A stretch of 6,131 nt of DNA from Bacteroidales bacterium (GTDB lineage Bacteria > Bacteroidota > Bacteroidia > Bacteroidales > DTU049). The stretch is taken from assembly GCA_018056215.1 (NCBI GenBank), contig JAGPGB010000071.1, forward strand, positions 1-6,131, written 5' to 3'. The notes under the pieces were generated by a model, which was not told the DNA's origin, did no database searches, and worked only from the letters and a program-made list of their open reading frames with translations. The position numbers were made by a program, and so were the translations under genes. Shown here in pieces: positions 1 to 5,856 of the stretch. The number at the start of each line of letters is the position of its first letter. Position 1 is the stretch's first letter.

Positions 1-496
1 CTCTAGTATATGCTCTATAACCTGTGTGATATTCTGTGAGTTTTTCACCAAGCATAATATTTTCTATTAATGTCAATATTCGGTTAGCAATATATTTATA
101 CAATGGCATACCTCCTTTTAGAGCATCTCTACCTAGGATACGTGAGCCAAATATTACTGGATATAATCCATTAGCCAATACATATGCCATTGGCTCGATT
201 AGTAATGGAGTATATTGATAATCGGGATGTACCATTATTATAATGTCTCCACCTAAAGATAAGGCTGTATCATAACATGTTTTTTGATTGCCGCCGTATC
301 CTTTATTTTTTTCGTGTTTTATTATATGTTTTATTCCTAATTGTTTTGCAACTTCTACAGTATTATCATTGCTACAATCATCTACTATTACTATTTCATC
401 TACTATATCATGTGGTATTTCATTATATGTTTGTATTAGTGTTTTTTCTGCGTTATATGCTGGCAAAACAACTATTATTTTTTTATTTTTTACCAT
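1..496 (-). CDS. Family 2 glycosyltransferase, DPM1-like (3' end cut off by window edge)
   Basis: This gene begins with ATG at 496 and runs off the left edge; 165 residues are visible. It is a GT-A fold glycosyltransferase of family 2, close to the polyprenol/dolichol-phosphate sugar transferase group. The N-terminus reads IIVVLPAYNAEKTL (residues 7-20), followed by the nucleotide-binding VDD (38-40) and the EKNKGYGGNQKT segment (62-73). At the place of the usual metal-binding DxD the protein has HPDYQY (90-95), a variant I recognise from a known subfamily. FGSR (116-119), a GGMP loop (128-131) and EYHTGYRAYTR (155-165) also fit that subfamily. It probably transfers a sugar from a nucleotide donor at the cytoplasmic membrane face. 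The acceptor is unknown, and any C-terminal membrane segments lie outside the window. It follows the radical SAM gene by 46 bp and is probably cotranscribed with it. The family call is firm; the substrate is not known. Confidence 0.92.
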   Translation of the reverse strand, partial: MVKNKKIIVVLPAYNAEKTLIQTYNEIPHDIVDEIVIVDDCSNDNTVEVAKQLGIKHIIKHEKNKGYGGNQKTCYDTALSLGGDIIIMVHPDYQYTPLLIEPMAYVLANGLYPVIFGSRILGRDALKGGMPLYKYIANRILTLIENIMLGEKLTEYHTGYRAYTR

Positions 497-542
497 AAAT
501 TATTAATAATTTTAAAAGTAAAATTAAAAAATTTTTTAATTA

Positions 543-1460
543 TCAACAAAATGGATTATTAGTATTAGAAAAATCAGGAATAAATTGATCTACAGCTTCT
601 AAATCCTGAATCCAACCACGATAAAATCCTAATTCTTCTGAGTAATTAATTACTTTAGTATATTCTTTTTCTGTAAGAGAATGTTGTAATTCTGGTGGAA
701 GATCTAAAGATTTTATAGGTGTATATTGTGACATTAATGATATCCAGATATTAGTGCCAAAATTATCATATAACAAATCAAGTACTTTTAGTGAATTCTC
801 AATATTGCCTGGTAGTACTAGATGTCTTACAATGACTCCAGAAACAGCGAGTTCATTTTCGTCTGTAATTACATTCGTCCCTTTTTGATATATCATTTCT
901 TTTATGGCATTCAGAGCATATTGTGGGTAATTTTTTGCATGTGAATATTTTTGTGCTATTTCTGGTAATGCATATTTGAAATCTGGGAGATAAACATCTA
1001 TACAATTTTTTAAGAGTCTAATCATAGCTGCTTTATCATAACCAGAACTATTGTATACAAATTTTAATTCTGGTCTCCATGATCTCAATTTTTCTGTTAT
1101 CTCTGGCAGATATATAGCATAATGAGTTGGTGTCACCAAGCCTATATGATAAACTTCTGGAGGTAATAAATGCTTAATTTCGTCTACGAGTTGATCTACA
1201 GTATATTTTTTAGAATATTGATTGTTTATGCTAATTTGATAATTTTGGCAATAAATACAACGAAGATTACAATTAGAAAAAAATACATTCAAAATGCCAT
1301 ATTTACCACTTATAATTGGTTCTTCTCCTTTATGAATGACAATAGATGATATTTCTATTTCATCAGATGCTGAGCAGTTGCCTCTTCTATTATATCTATT
1401 GGCATTACATTGTCTAGGGCAAATATTACAATTAATAAAATATTTATTATCGTAAAACAT
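543..1460 (-). CDS. PflX-like radical SAM protein (COG1313 type)
   Basis: This 305-residue protein carries the radical SAM signature C64-NLR-C68-IY-C71, the CX3CX2C motif that binds the 4Fe-4S cluster and S-adenosylmethionine. Ahead of it is a second cysteine group, CNICPRQC plus RGNC (C11, C14, C18, C29). Together with HLVLPG (213-218) and SLMSQYTP (241-248), this is typical of the PflX / COG1313 family. These proteins resemble pyruvate formate-lyase activating enzyme, but their substrate is not established. The VYLPDFKY segment (156-163) also fits the family. The length is near that of other members. No signal peptide is seen, so it should be cytoplasmic. Its ATG lies inside the end of the lipoprotein gene (14-bp overlap), which implies translational coupling. 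No glycyl-radical enzyme is encoded in this window, so an activase role is not supported by context. The last residue, C305, is also a cysteine. The family is clear; the reaction is unknown. Confidence 0.9.
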   Translation of the reverse strand: MFYDNKYFINCNICPRQCNANRYNRRGNCSASDEIEISSIVIHKGEEPIISGKYGILNVFFSNCNLRCIYCQNYQISINNQYSKKYTVDQLVDEIKHLLPPEVYHIGLVTPTHYAIYLPEITEKLRSWRPELKFVYNSSGYDKAAMIRLLKNCIDVYLPDFKYALPEIAQKYSHAKNYPQYALNAIKEMIYQKGTNVITDENELAVSGVIVRHLVLPGNIENSLKVLDLLYDNFGTNIWISLMSQYTPIKSLDLPPELQHSLTEKEYTKVINYSEELGFYRGWIQDLEAVDQFIPDFSNTNNPFC

Positions 1461-2403
1461 CTACAAATTCATTATTAAAAATTGCCCAAAATAAAGGAGA
1501 ATATCCTATCAAATCATCTCCTTGCATTACTTTTAGCCCAGGATTAACACCGATGACATATTTATTTACCGAAAGATTTGTAGTATCCCAGTACCATTGT
1601 TCCATAAATTTAATTCTTCCTATTTCATTAATGGAGACAGGAATATTTATCTCTTTATTAGTGCTATCTTCTATCCCCCTAGTGTAGAATAATTCTGAAA
1701 TTTTCTCTTTAGGTATCAAATTATAAAAATAATCTAATATTGTAATTTTATTATTTTTAACAATATTAAATAAATCGGTAAAATATTTTTGTTTATCGCT
1801 TAGTGATATTTGATGATAATATGGAGAAGGATTGTCTACCAGAGGTATGATACATACATCATAGATCACCATAGGTTTATCAATATCTATTTTGTATTTT
1901 TTAGATGCAGTATTCAATTCTATACTGAAAATTTCTTTGCTGTTTATAGGCATCATAAAAGAATCTTTAATGGCTTTTAAAAAAGAAACCTTTTTTACAG
2001 TTTTATATATTTGGCCTGTTTTTTTATTATATTCCCACGACTCATCAAATCTAATAACATCCCAGAAATTTAAGATAAATTTTTCTAAATGATTATTTGG
2101 GGTATTGGTAAAAGAAGAATCTAAAAGTACTATTTTATTATTTATTTGCTCTAAAGAAATAATATTACCAGTGCTATCTATTACTTTATTTAGTTCTAAT
2201 GCTTTATATATAAAAGATAACACTTGCTGTCTATCTGTATAGCCGAGATGATTAACAAAAGGCATATCATATTCTACTGGATGAATATATGCGTCATATA
2301 TAATTTCTGATGTGAATACTTCATTATTTTTATTTTTACAAGAGATAAATAATGTGAATAATAATGTGAAAATGACTATATATAATAAATTTAATTTTTT
2401 CAT
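1447..2403 (-). CDS. Lipoprotein with internal duplication, GldN/PorN-like C-terminal half
   Basis: The start is taken as ATG at 2403, giving 318 residues. The only longer reading begins with TTG at 2433, overlaps the upstream stop, and would put ten residues before a standard MKKLNLLYIV signal peptide. The signal peptide ends in a lipobox, LFISC, so C22 should be lipidated. Residues +2 to +6 (KNKNN) lack the acidic surface-export signal described in some Bacteroidota, which suggests a periplasm-facing lipoprotein. The C-terminal part resembles the end of the type IX secretion protein GldN/PorN: it reads KFMEQWYWD (265-273), then YVIGVNP (282-288), then GYSPLFWAIF (300-309). Residues 35-145 and 180-292 align with each other (IYD..I.P, then [ST]D[RK]Q, then I[RK]F.E.W), so the protein seems to consist of two related domains. 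GldN itself is not a lipoprotein, so this is at most a divergent paralogue. It sits between a PASTA protein and a radical SAM gene, with no gldKLM in the window. That it is a lipoprotein is well supported; the GldN link rests on remembered family sequence. Confidence 0.85.
   Translation of the reverse strand: MKKLNLLYIVIFTLLFTLFISCKNKNNEVFTSEIIYDAYIHPVEYDMPFVNHLGYTDRQQVLSFIYKALELNKVIDSTGNIISLEQINNKIVLLDSSFTNTPNNHLEKFILNFWDVIRFDESWEYNKKTGQIYKTVKKVSFLKAIKDSFMMPINSKEIFSIELNTASKKYKIDIDKPMVIYDVCIIPLVDNPSPYYHQISLSDKQKYFTDLFNIVKNNKITILDYFYNLIPKEKISELFYTRGIEDSTNKEINIPVSINEIGRIKFMEQWYWDTTNLSVNKYVIGVNPGLKVMQGDDLIGYSPLFWAIFNNEFVDVLR
1528..2301 (-). repeat. Two degenerate ~110-residue coding repeats within the lipoprotein gene
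   Basis: The first copy covers about 1969-2301 (residues 35-145) and the second about 1528-1866 (residues 180-292), both on the minus strand. Three blocks match in order. IYDAYIHP (35-42) pairs with IYDVCIIP (180-187), offset 145. TDRQQ...NKV (56-74) pairs with SDKQK...NKI (202-220), offset 146. IRFDESW (117-123) pairs with IKFMEQW (264-270), offset 147, and is followed by KTVKKV (134-139) against KYVIGV (281-286). The almost constant offset argues for an old tandem duplication and against chance similarity. At DNA level the copies have diverged too far to be an active repeat. Confidence 0.6.
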
Positions 2404-2429
2404 GACAATTATTTTTAATAAAATTTTAA

Positions 2430-3047
2430 TCAAATACCAAGTCTTTTGGATACAGTGCTGATAATTTGAGCTTGTTCATCATCTTCAGTATTAGTTTGCA
2501 AAGTGTCAATATTTTCCTGCATGCCACTACCTATCACTATATCTACAACGCTACCTTTTTTGAGATAAGTACCCCAGGGGATTTCTCTTCCATTTTGTTT
2601 GATGGCAATTACAGTTTGTCCTATGCTAGGTACTTGTTCTATTCTGCCAATTTGAAAACCATAGGCTTGCAATTGCAAAGTAGCAGCTCGCAAAGTAACA
2701 TCTGTCAAGTCTGGCAAAGGTACTTTCTCATAAGAGTTGCTTACTACAGTTACATAAACCTTTCTGCCAGGTTTTACTTTCATCCCTGGCTCTGGATATT
2801 GATTTACTATAGTCAGTGGAGGTAAATCTTCATTAAAGATGCTATCTATTACTATGATATCTACTTTCTCGTCTTGTATATCTTTTATTGATTTATTTGT
2901 ATAATCTGCTAGTTCTATTTCTTTACCATGCCTTGTATAAATATTTAAAAAAACTTTAACAAGGAAAATAAAAACAATAAAGGTAACAAGCATCAATCCT
3001 ATGTGTGCCCAAAATGTTTTTGTCTTTAAATATTGCCAATTAGACAT
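2430..3047 (-). CDS. Membrane-anchored PASTA-domain protein, no kinase domain
   Basis: This 205-residue protein has a short N-terminal cytoplasmic stretch, one transmembrane helix (about 14-34, HIGLMLVTFIVFIFLVKVFL), two PASTA domains and a polar tail. PASTA 1 is about 42-105, with the QYPEPGMKVKPGRKVYVTV signature at 83-101. PASTA 2 is about 107-174, beginning VPLPDLTDVTLRAATLQLQA and ending GSVVDIVIG. PASTA domains bind uncrosslinked peptidoglycan or muropeptides in Ser/Thr kinases and penicillin-binding proteins. Here no kinase or transpeptidase is attached, and the domains would lie in the periplasm. Small standalone PASTA proteins of this form are common in Bacteroidota, and their function is not settled. 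The ATG at 3047 directly precedes the polar residues before the helix, and no better upstream start exists. It is the first gene of the leftward operon, followed after 26 bp by the lipoprotein. The tail (175-205) is acidic and glutamine-rich and probably disordered. Confidence 0.93.
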   Translation of the reverse strand: MSNWQYLKTKTFWAHIGLMLVTFIVFIFLVKVFLNIYTRHGKEIELADYTNKSIKDIQDEKVDIIVIDSIFNEDLPPLTIVNQYPEPGMKVKPGRKVYVTVVSNSYEKVPLPDLTDVTLRAATLQLQAYGFQIGRIEQVPSIGQTVIAIKQNGREIPWGTYLKKGSVVDIVIGSGMQENIDTLQTNTEDDEQAQIISTVSKRLGI

Positions 3048-3069
3048 TTAATAAAATATTTTAAATATG

Positions 3070-3102
3070 CAAAATTAATTGATTTTTTTTAAAGGTACAC
3101 AA
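3070..3102 (-). promoter_or_regulatory. Probable promoter of the leftward PASTA-lipoprotein-radical SAM-GT2 operon
   Basis: On the minus strand a perfect Bacteroidota -7 box, TAATTTTG (consensus TAnnTTTG), lies at 3077-3070. An upstream TTG at 3102-3100 sits 22 bp away, within the TTG-N17-23-TAnnTTTG spacing described for Flavobacterium. Transcription would start a few bases downstream, leaving a leader of roughly 15 bases before the ATG at 3047. In DNA this AT-rich, chance matches occur, but both boxes and the position agree. Confidence 0.45.
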
Positions 3103-3181
3103 TCAATTATCATTAAATTGCTTATTTAATCTAATATTTGATACTTATTGTACGAATATTCCAAAAGAAATAAATTATTCA

Positions 3182-3189
3182 TAATTTTG
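3182..3189 (+). promoter_or_regulatory. Possible -7 box before the aminotransferase gene
   Basis: The octamer TAATTTTG (matches TAnnTTTG) ends 8 bp before the ATG at 3198. No TTG is found 17-23 bp upstream, and a start from this box would give an almost leaderless mRNA. The rightward promoter is therefore uncertain. The rest of the 150-bp divergent gap is AT-rich, and I see no other clear signal for this direction. Confidence 0.2.
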
Positions 3190-3197
3190 TAAAAAAA

Positions 3198-4409
3198 ATG
3201 ATACCTTTTTCGCCTCCTAGAATAGATGAAAAAAATATTGAAGCAGTTGTAGAAGTCCTGAAATCTGGATGGATAACTACTGGTCCTAAAGTTCAATTAT
3301 TCGAGCAATTACTAACCGATTATCTAAATAATGGGCCAGTGCTATCTGTAAACTCTGCAACAGCAGGACTAGAATTGGCACTTAGGTGGTTTGGAGTGGG
3401 AGAAGGTGATGAAGTAATAGTACCAGCAATCACATATGCTGCTACTGCTAATGTAGTACTACATTGCGGAGCTAAACCAATTTTTGCTGATATATCATCT
3501 GCTGATTTTAATATTGATATTAATAAAATTAAACCATTAATTAATAATAAAACAAAGGTAATTATACCTGTGGATATTGCTGGACTGCCATGTGACTATA
3601 CTAAACTTATGGATCTAATTGTAGAAATGCAATATTTGTTTACTCCATCAAATGATAAACAAAGTCAATTAGGTAGAATATTATTGTTATCAGACGCAGC
3701 CCATAGTTTAGGTGCTATTTATAAAGATAAAAAGACTGGTAATTGGGGAGATATAGCAGTGTTTAGTTTTCATGCTGTCAAAAACCTCACTACTGCTGAG
3801 GGTGGCGCTATAGTAATTAACTTACCAAGCAATTTCGACAGAGATGCTATCTATAAAGAATTAAAAATCAAAGCTTTACATGGACAAACTAAAGATGCTT
3901 TATCTAAATTTCAAATAGGTAATTGGGAATATGATATTGTAGAAGCAGGTTACAAGTTTAATATGACAGACATTCAGGCAGCTATCGGCATAGTAGAGAT
4001 ACAAAGATATGATAATGATATGCTAGTAAAAAGACAAACTATTTTTGAGAAATATAATGACGCTTTTGCAGGTGATAGTAAATATATTTGTCCCATATAC
4101 GAAGATAACATACGTAAATCTTCTTTTCACGTGTATCAATTAAGAATAAATGATTGTAATGAGCAGATGCGAAATGAAATTATTAAATCTATTGCAGAAA
4201 AACAAGTAGCTACTAATGTTCATTTCAAACCATTGCCAATGATGACTTTATATAAAAATTTAGGATACCATATTTCTGATTATCCTGTAGCATTTAATGA
4301 ATATGCACACGAGATTTCGCTACCTGTATATTATGATTTATCTGACGAAATGCAAGACCAAGTAATAAATGCAGTCAAATTATCTGTTCATGAAATATGC
4401 AGTTATTAA
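3198..4409 (+). CDS. DegT/DnrJ/EryC1/StrS family PLP-dependent sugar aminotransferase
   Basis: This 403-residue, full-length member of the DegT family should transfer an amino group, usually from glutamate, to a keto-sugar nucleotide, giving an amino sugar for glycan synthesis. FSPPRIDEKNIEAVVEVLKS and GWITTGPKV occupy the N-terminus (4-32). SATAGLELAL (53-62) forms the cofactor phosphate loop. VPAITYAATANVVLHCGAKP is at 75-94. D166 in LLSDAAHSLGA pairs with the pyridine nitrogen. K195 in SFHAVKNLTTAEGG is the Schiff-base lysine. GYKFNMTDIQAAIG (251-264) and HFKPL (342-346) fit the substrate side. The segment around 145-160 (LFTPSNDKQSQLGR) is slightly longer than in the shortest relatives. 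The ATG at 3198 follows a run of A without a Shine-Dalgarno sequence. Its 3' end overlaps the sugar transferase gene by 20 bp. That pairing recalls PglE with PglC, but no dehydratase or acetyltransferase is present here, so the exact amino sugar is unknown. Confidence 0.96.
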   Translation: MIPFSPPRIDEKNIEAVVEVLKSGWITTGPKVQLFEQLLTDYLNNGPVLSVNSATAGLELALRWFGVGEGDEVIVPAITYAATANVVLHCGAKPIFADISSADFNIDINKIKPLINNKTKVIIPVDIAGLPCDYTKLMDLIVEMQYLFTPSNDKQSQLGRILLLSDAAHSLGAIYKDKKTGNWGDIAVFSFHAVKNLTTAEGGAIVINLPSNFDRDAIYKELKIKALHGQTKDALSKFQIGNWEYDIVEAGYKFNMTDIQAAIGIVEIQRYDNDMLVKRQTIFEKYNDAFAGDSKYICPIYEDNIRKSSFHVYQLRINDCNEQMRNEIIKSIAEKQVATNVHFKPLPMMTLYKNLGYHISDYPVAFNEYAHEISLPVYYDLSDEMQDQVINAVKLSVHEICSY

Positions 4410-4998
4410 AAGATCTTTAGATTTCTTCTTTTCAATAATATTTTTAATTATTTTAATACCTTTTTTTATTATTATTGCTCTATTGATAATCATCGATGAT
4501 GGATTTCCAGTAATGTACAGACAAACAAGAGTAGGTAAAAATGGTATTTATTTTAAAATTTTAAAATTCAGAACAATGAAAAAAAATGCTGATACATTTG
4601 GCAAGCTAACTATTGGCGACAAAGATCCTCGTGTTACTAAAATTGGATATGTTTTAAGGAAATATAAAATTGATGAATTACCACAACTTTGGAATATTGT
4701 AAAAGGAGAAATGAGTTTCATAGGACCTAGACCAGAAGTGCCAGAATATGTAGCATTGTATGATGCTGGGCAGAGAGATGTTTTGAAAGTACGTCCAGGA
4801 TTATCTGATTACGCTTCTTTAGATTATATTAACGAAAATGAGATTTTATCTAAGTACTCAACCCCAGAGGAAGCATATATCAATATTGTTATGCCTCAAA
4901 AACTACAATTAAGCTTAAAATATATACACGACATGTCTCTAAAAACCGATTTTAGAATTACTATTAAAACTATTGCTAAAATCATCAAAAATAATTGA
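4390..4998 (+). CDS. PglC-like polyprenyl-phosphate phosphoglycosyl transferase (bacterial sugar transferase)
   Basis: This is a monotopic phosphoglycosyl transferase of 202 residues. It moves a sugar-1-phosphate from a nucleotide sugar to undecaprenyl phosphate, the first membrane step of glycan assembly. The N-terminal hydrophobic helix spans about 10-36 and contains a proline (P24) where the family has its kink for the reentrant helix. Then come VMYRQTRVGKNG (41-52), KILKFRTM (56-63), the catalytic Asp-Glu pair D95-E96 in DELPQLWNI, FIGPRPEVPEY (110-120) and RPGLSDYASL (135-144). It is the short catalytic-domain form, like PglC, without the extra membrane helices of WcaJ/WbaP. ATG at 4390 is preferred because KYAVIKRSLDFFF starts as family members do. 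An in-frame ATG at 4369 would add seven residues. It overlaps the aminotransferase gene by 20 bp and is probably coupled to it. The context suggests an amino-sugar phosphate as substrate; this is inference. Confidence 0.95.
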   Translation: MKYAVIKRSLDFFFSIIFLIILIPFFIIIALLIIIDDGFPVMYRQTRVGKNGIYFKILKFRTMKKNADTFGKLTIGDKDPRVTKIGYVLRKYKIDELPQLWNIVKGEMSFIGPRPEVPEYVALYDAGQRDVLKVRPGLSDYASLDYINENEILSKYSTPEEAYINIVMPQKLQLSLKYIHDMSLKTDFRITIKTIAKIIKNN

Positions 4999-5067
4999 AT
5001 TCTTCTTAAAAAAAATTTAATATATTTAACTTTCACCCTTTGCATTAGCTTATATTTTATGTTTTTA

Positions 5068-5091
5068 ATTTATAATTAATTAATTATAAAT
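5068..5091. repeat. 24-bp perfect AT-only palindrome upstream of the LOG-like gene
   Basis: Positions 5068-5091 form a perfect inverted repeat with no central spacer, made only of A and T (core TTAATTAATTAA, flanked by TTTATAA and TTATAAA arms). It ends just upstream of a -7-like box at 5095-5102. It could be an operator for a dimeric repressor, but palindromes of this kind also arise easily in AT-only sequence. The surrounding 119-bp gap (4999-5117) shows no GC-stemmed terminator. Confidence 0.35.
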
Positions 5092-5094
5092 AAT

Positions 5095-5102
5095 TAATTT
5101 TG
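5095..5102 (+). promoter_or_regulatory. Possible -7 box before the LOG-like gene
   Basis: TAATTTTG, matching TAnnTTTG, ends 15 bp before the ATG at 5118. No TTG lies at the expected distance upstream, where the AT palindrome sits instead. It is the same octamer as at 3182-3189 and, on the other strand, 3077-3070. A modest candidate. Confidence 0.3.
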
Positions 5103-5117
5103 ATAAAAAATAAAACT

Positions 5118-5840
5118 ATGTATCGAGACGAAGCATTAAACGAAGAGGAAAGTATAAGAGATGCCTTTAAGCCTAAAACATGGCAAGAGATTAAAACTAA
5201 AGATTCATGGGAGATCTTTCAAATAATGTCTGAGTTTGTTCAAGGATTTGATAAATTATCCTCTATTGGCCCCTGTGTTACAATATTTGGCTCTGCACGA
5301 GCTAAACCTGGCTCTAAACATTATAAATTAGCCGAAGAGATTGCATATTTATTAACTAAAAAAGGATTTGGTATCATAACTGGTGGTGGGCCAGGTATAA
5401 TGGAGGCAGCTAACAAAGGAGCTCATTTCGCTGGTGGTAACTCTGTAGGTTTGAATATAGAGTTGCCTCATGAGCAGAAACCTAACGAATTTATTGACCC
5501 AGATAAATTAATTACTTTTAAACATTTCTTTAGTAGAAAAGTAATGTTCATCAAATATGCACAAGGATATATAGTGCTACCTGGAGGTTTTGGCACTTGT
5601 GATGAAATGTTTGAAGCTCTTACTTTGATACAAACTAGGAAATCCCTTCGATTCCCTATAGTATTGGTAGATAAATCATATTATAGTGGTTTGATAGATT
5701 GGATTAATAATACTTTGCTGGCTAATGGTTATATTAGTGATGCTGATGTTAAACTTTTCACTCTTGTAGATACACCAGAAGAAGCAGTTAACGTCATTGA
5801 TGATTTCTATCAAAAATATGATCTAAAACCTAATTTCTGA
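5118..5840 (+). CDS. LOG-family / TIGR00730 nucleotide 5'-monophosphate phosphoribohydrolase
   Basis: This 240-residue Rossmann-fold protein belongs to the LOG (lysine decarboxylase-like) family. Characterised members cleave the N-glycosidic bond of nucleoside 5'-monophosphates, including cytokinin ribotides or AMP. The motifs seen are VTIFGSARAKPG (54-65), ITGGGPGIMEAANKGA (87-102), FFSRKVMF (137-144) and PGGFGTCDEMFE (155-166). R140 and E163 stand at the expected catalytic positions. The old name 'lysine decarboxylase' does not apply to this family. ATG at 5118 is chosen; the only longer option is a TTG at 5100 that would fall inside the putative -7 box. An N-terminal extension of about 50 residues before the Rossmann core is usual for the bacterial type. 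The next gene begins 16 bp after its stop, so they are likely cotranscribed. The in vivo substrate in a non-plant-associated bacterium cannot be told; general purine-nucleotide turnover is the safe guess. Confidence 0.93.
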   Translation: MYRDEALNEEESIRDAFKPKTWQEIKTKDSWEIFQIMSEFVQGFDKLSSIGPCVTIFGSARAKPGSKHYKLAEEIAYLLTKKGFGIITGGGPGIMEAANKGAHFAGGNSVGLNIELPHEQKPNEFIDPDKLITFKHFFSRKVMFIKYAQGYIVLPGGFGTCDEMFEALTLIQTRKSLRFPIVLVDKSYYSGLIDWINNTLLANGYISDADVKLFTLVDTPEEAVNVIDDFYQKYDLKPNF

Positions 5841-5856
5841 TTTTTTTCTTGAATTT

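Noticed and set aside
36..506. Three plus-strand open frames opposite the GT2 gene
   Set aside because: They are antisense to a strongly supported glycosyltransferase and are rich in Leu, Phe and Tyr, as expected from the complement of AT-rich coding sequence.
522..541. 20-bp perfect AT palindrome just past the radical SAM stop codon, a possible terminator
   Set aside because: It has no GC pairs, so an RNA hairpin would be weak, and the GT2 gene follows in the same direction 46 bp on. AT-only palindromes are common in such DNA.
2404..2433. Ten-residue N-terminal extension of the lipoprotein (start at 2433)
   Set aside because: The codon at 2433 is TTG. The ATG at 2403 starts a textbook MKK lipoprotein signal peptide, and the extension would spoil its charge layout.
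2466..2825. Plus-strand open frame of 119 residues opposite the PASTA gene
   Set aside because: It lies wholly antisense to a gene with clear PASTA motifs. Its translation shows no known domain and has the composition expected of a shadow frame.
4999..5067. Possible terminator or small gene after the sugar transferase
   Set aside because: There are A and T runs but no stable inverted repeat, and no open frame with a plausible start.
5100..5117. Upstream start of the LOG-like protein at 5100
   Set aside because: The codon is TTG and falls inside the TAATTTTG box. The ATG at 5118 fits the family better.
5841..5856. T-run after the LOG-like stop codon as a terminator
   Set aside because: No hairpin precedes the T-run, and the glycosylase gene starts only 16 bp after the stop.
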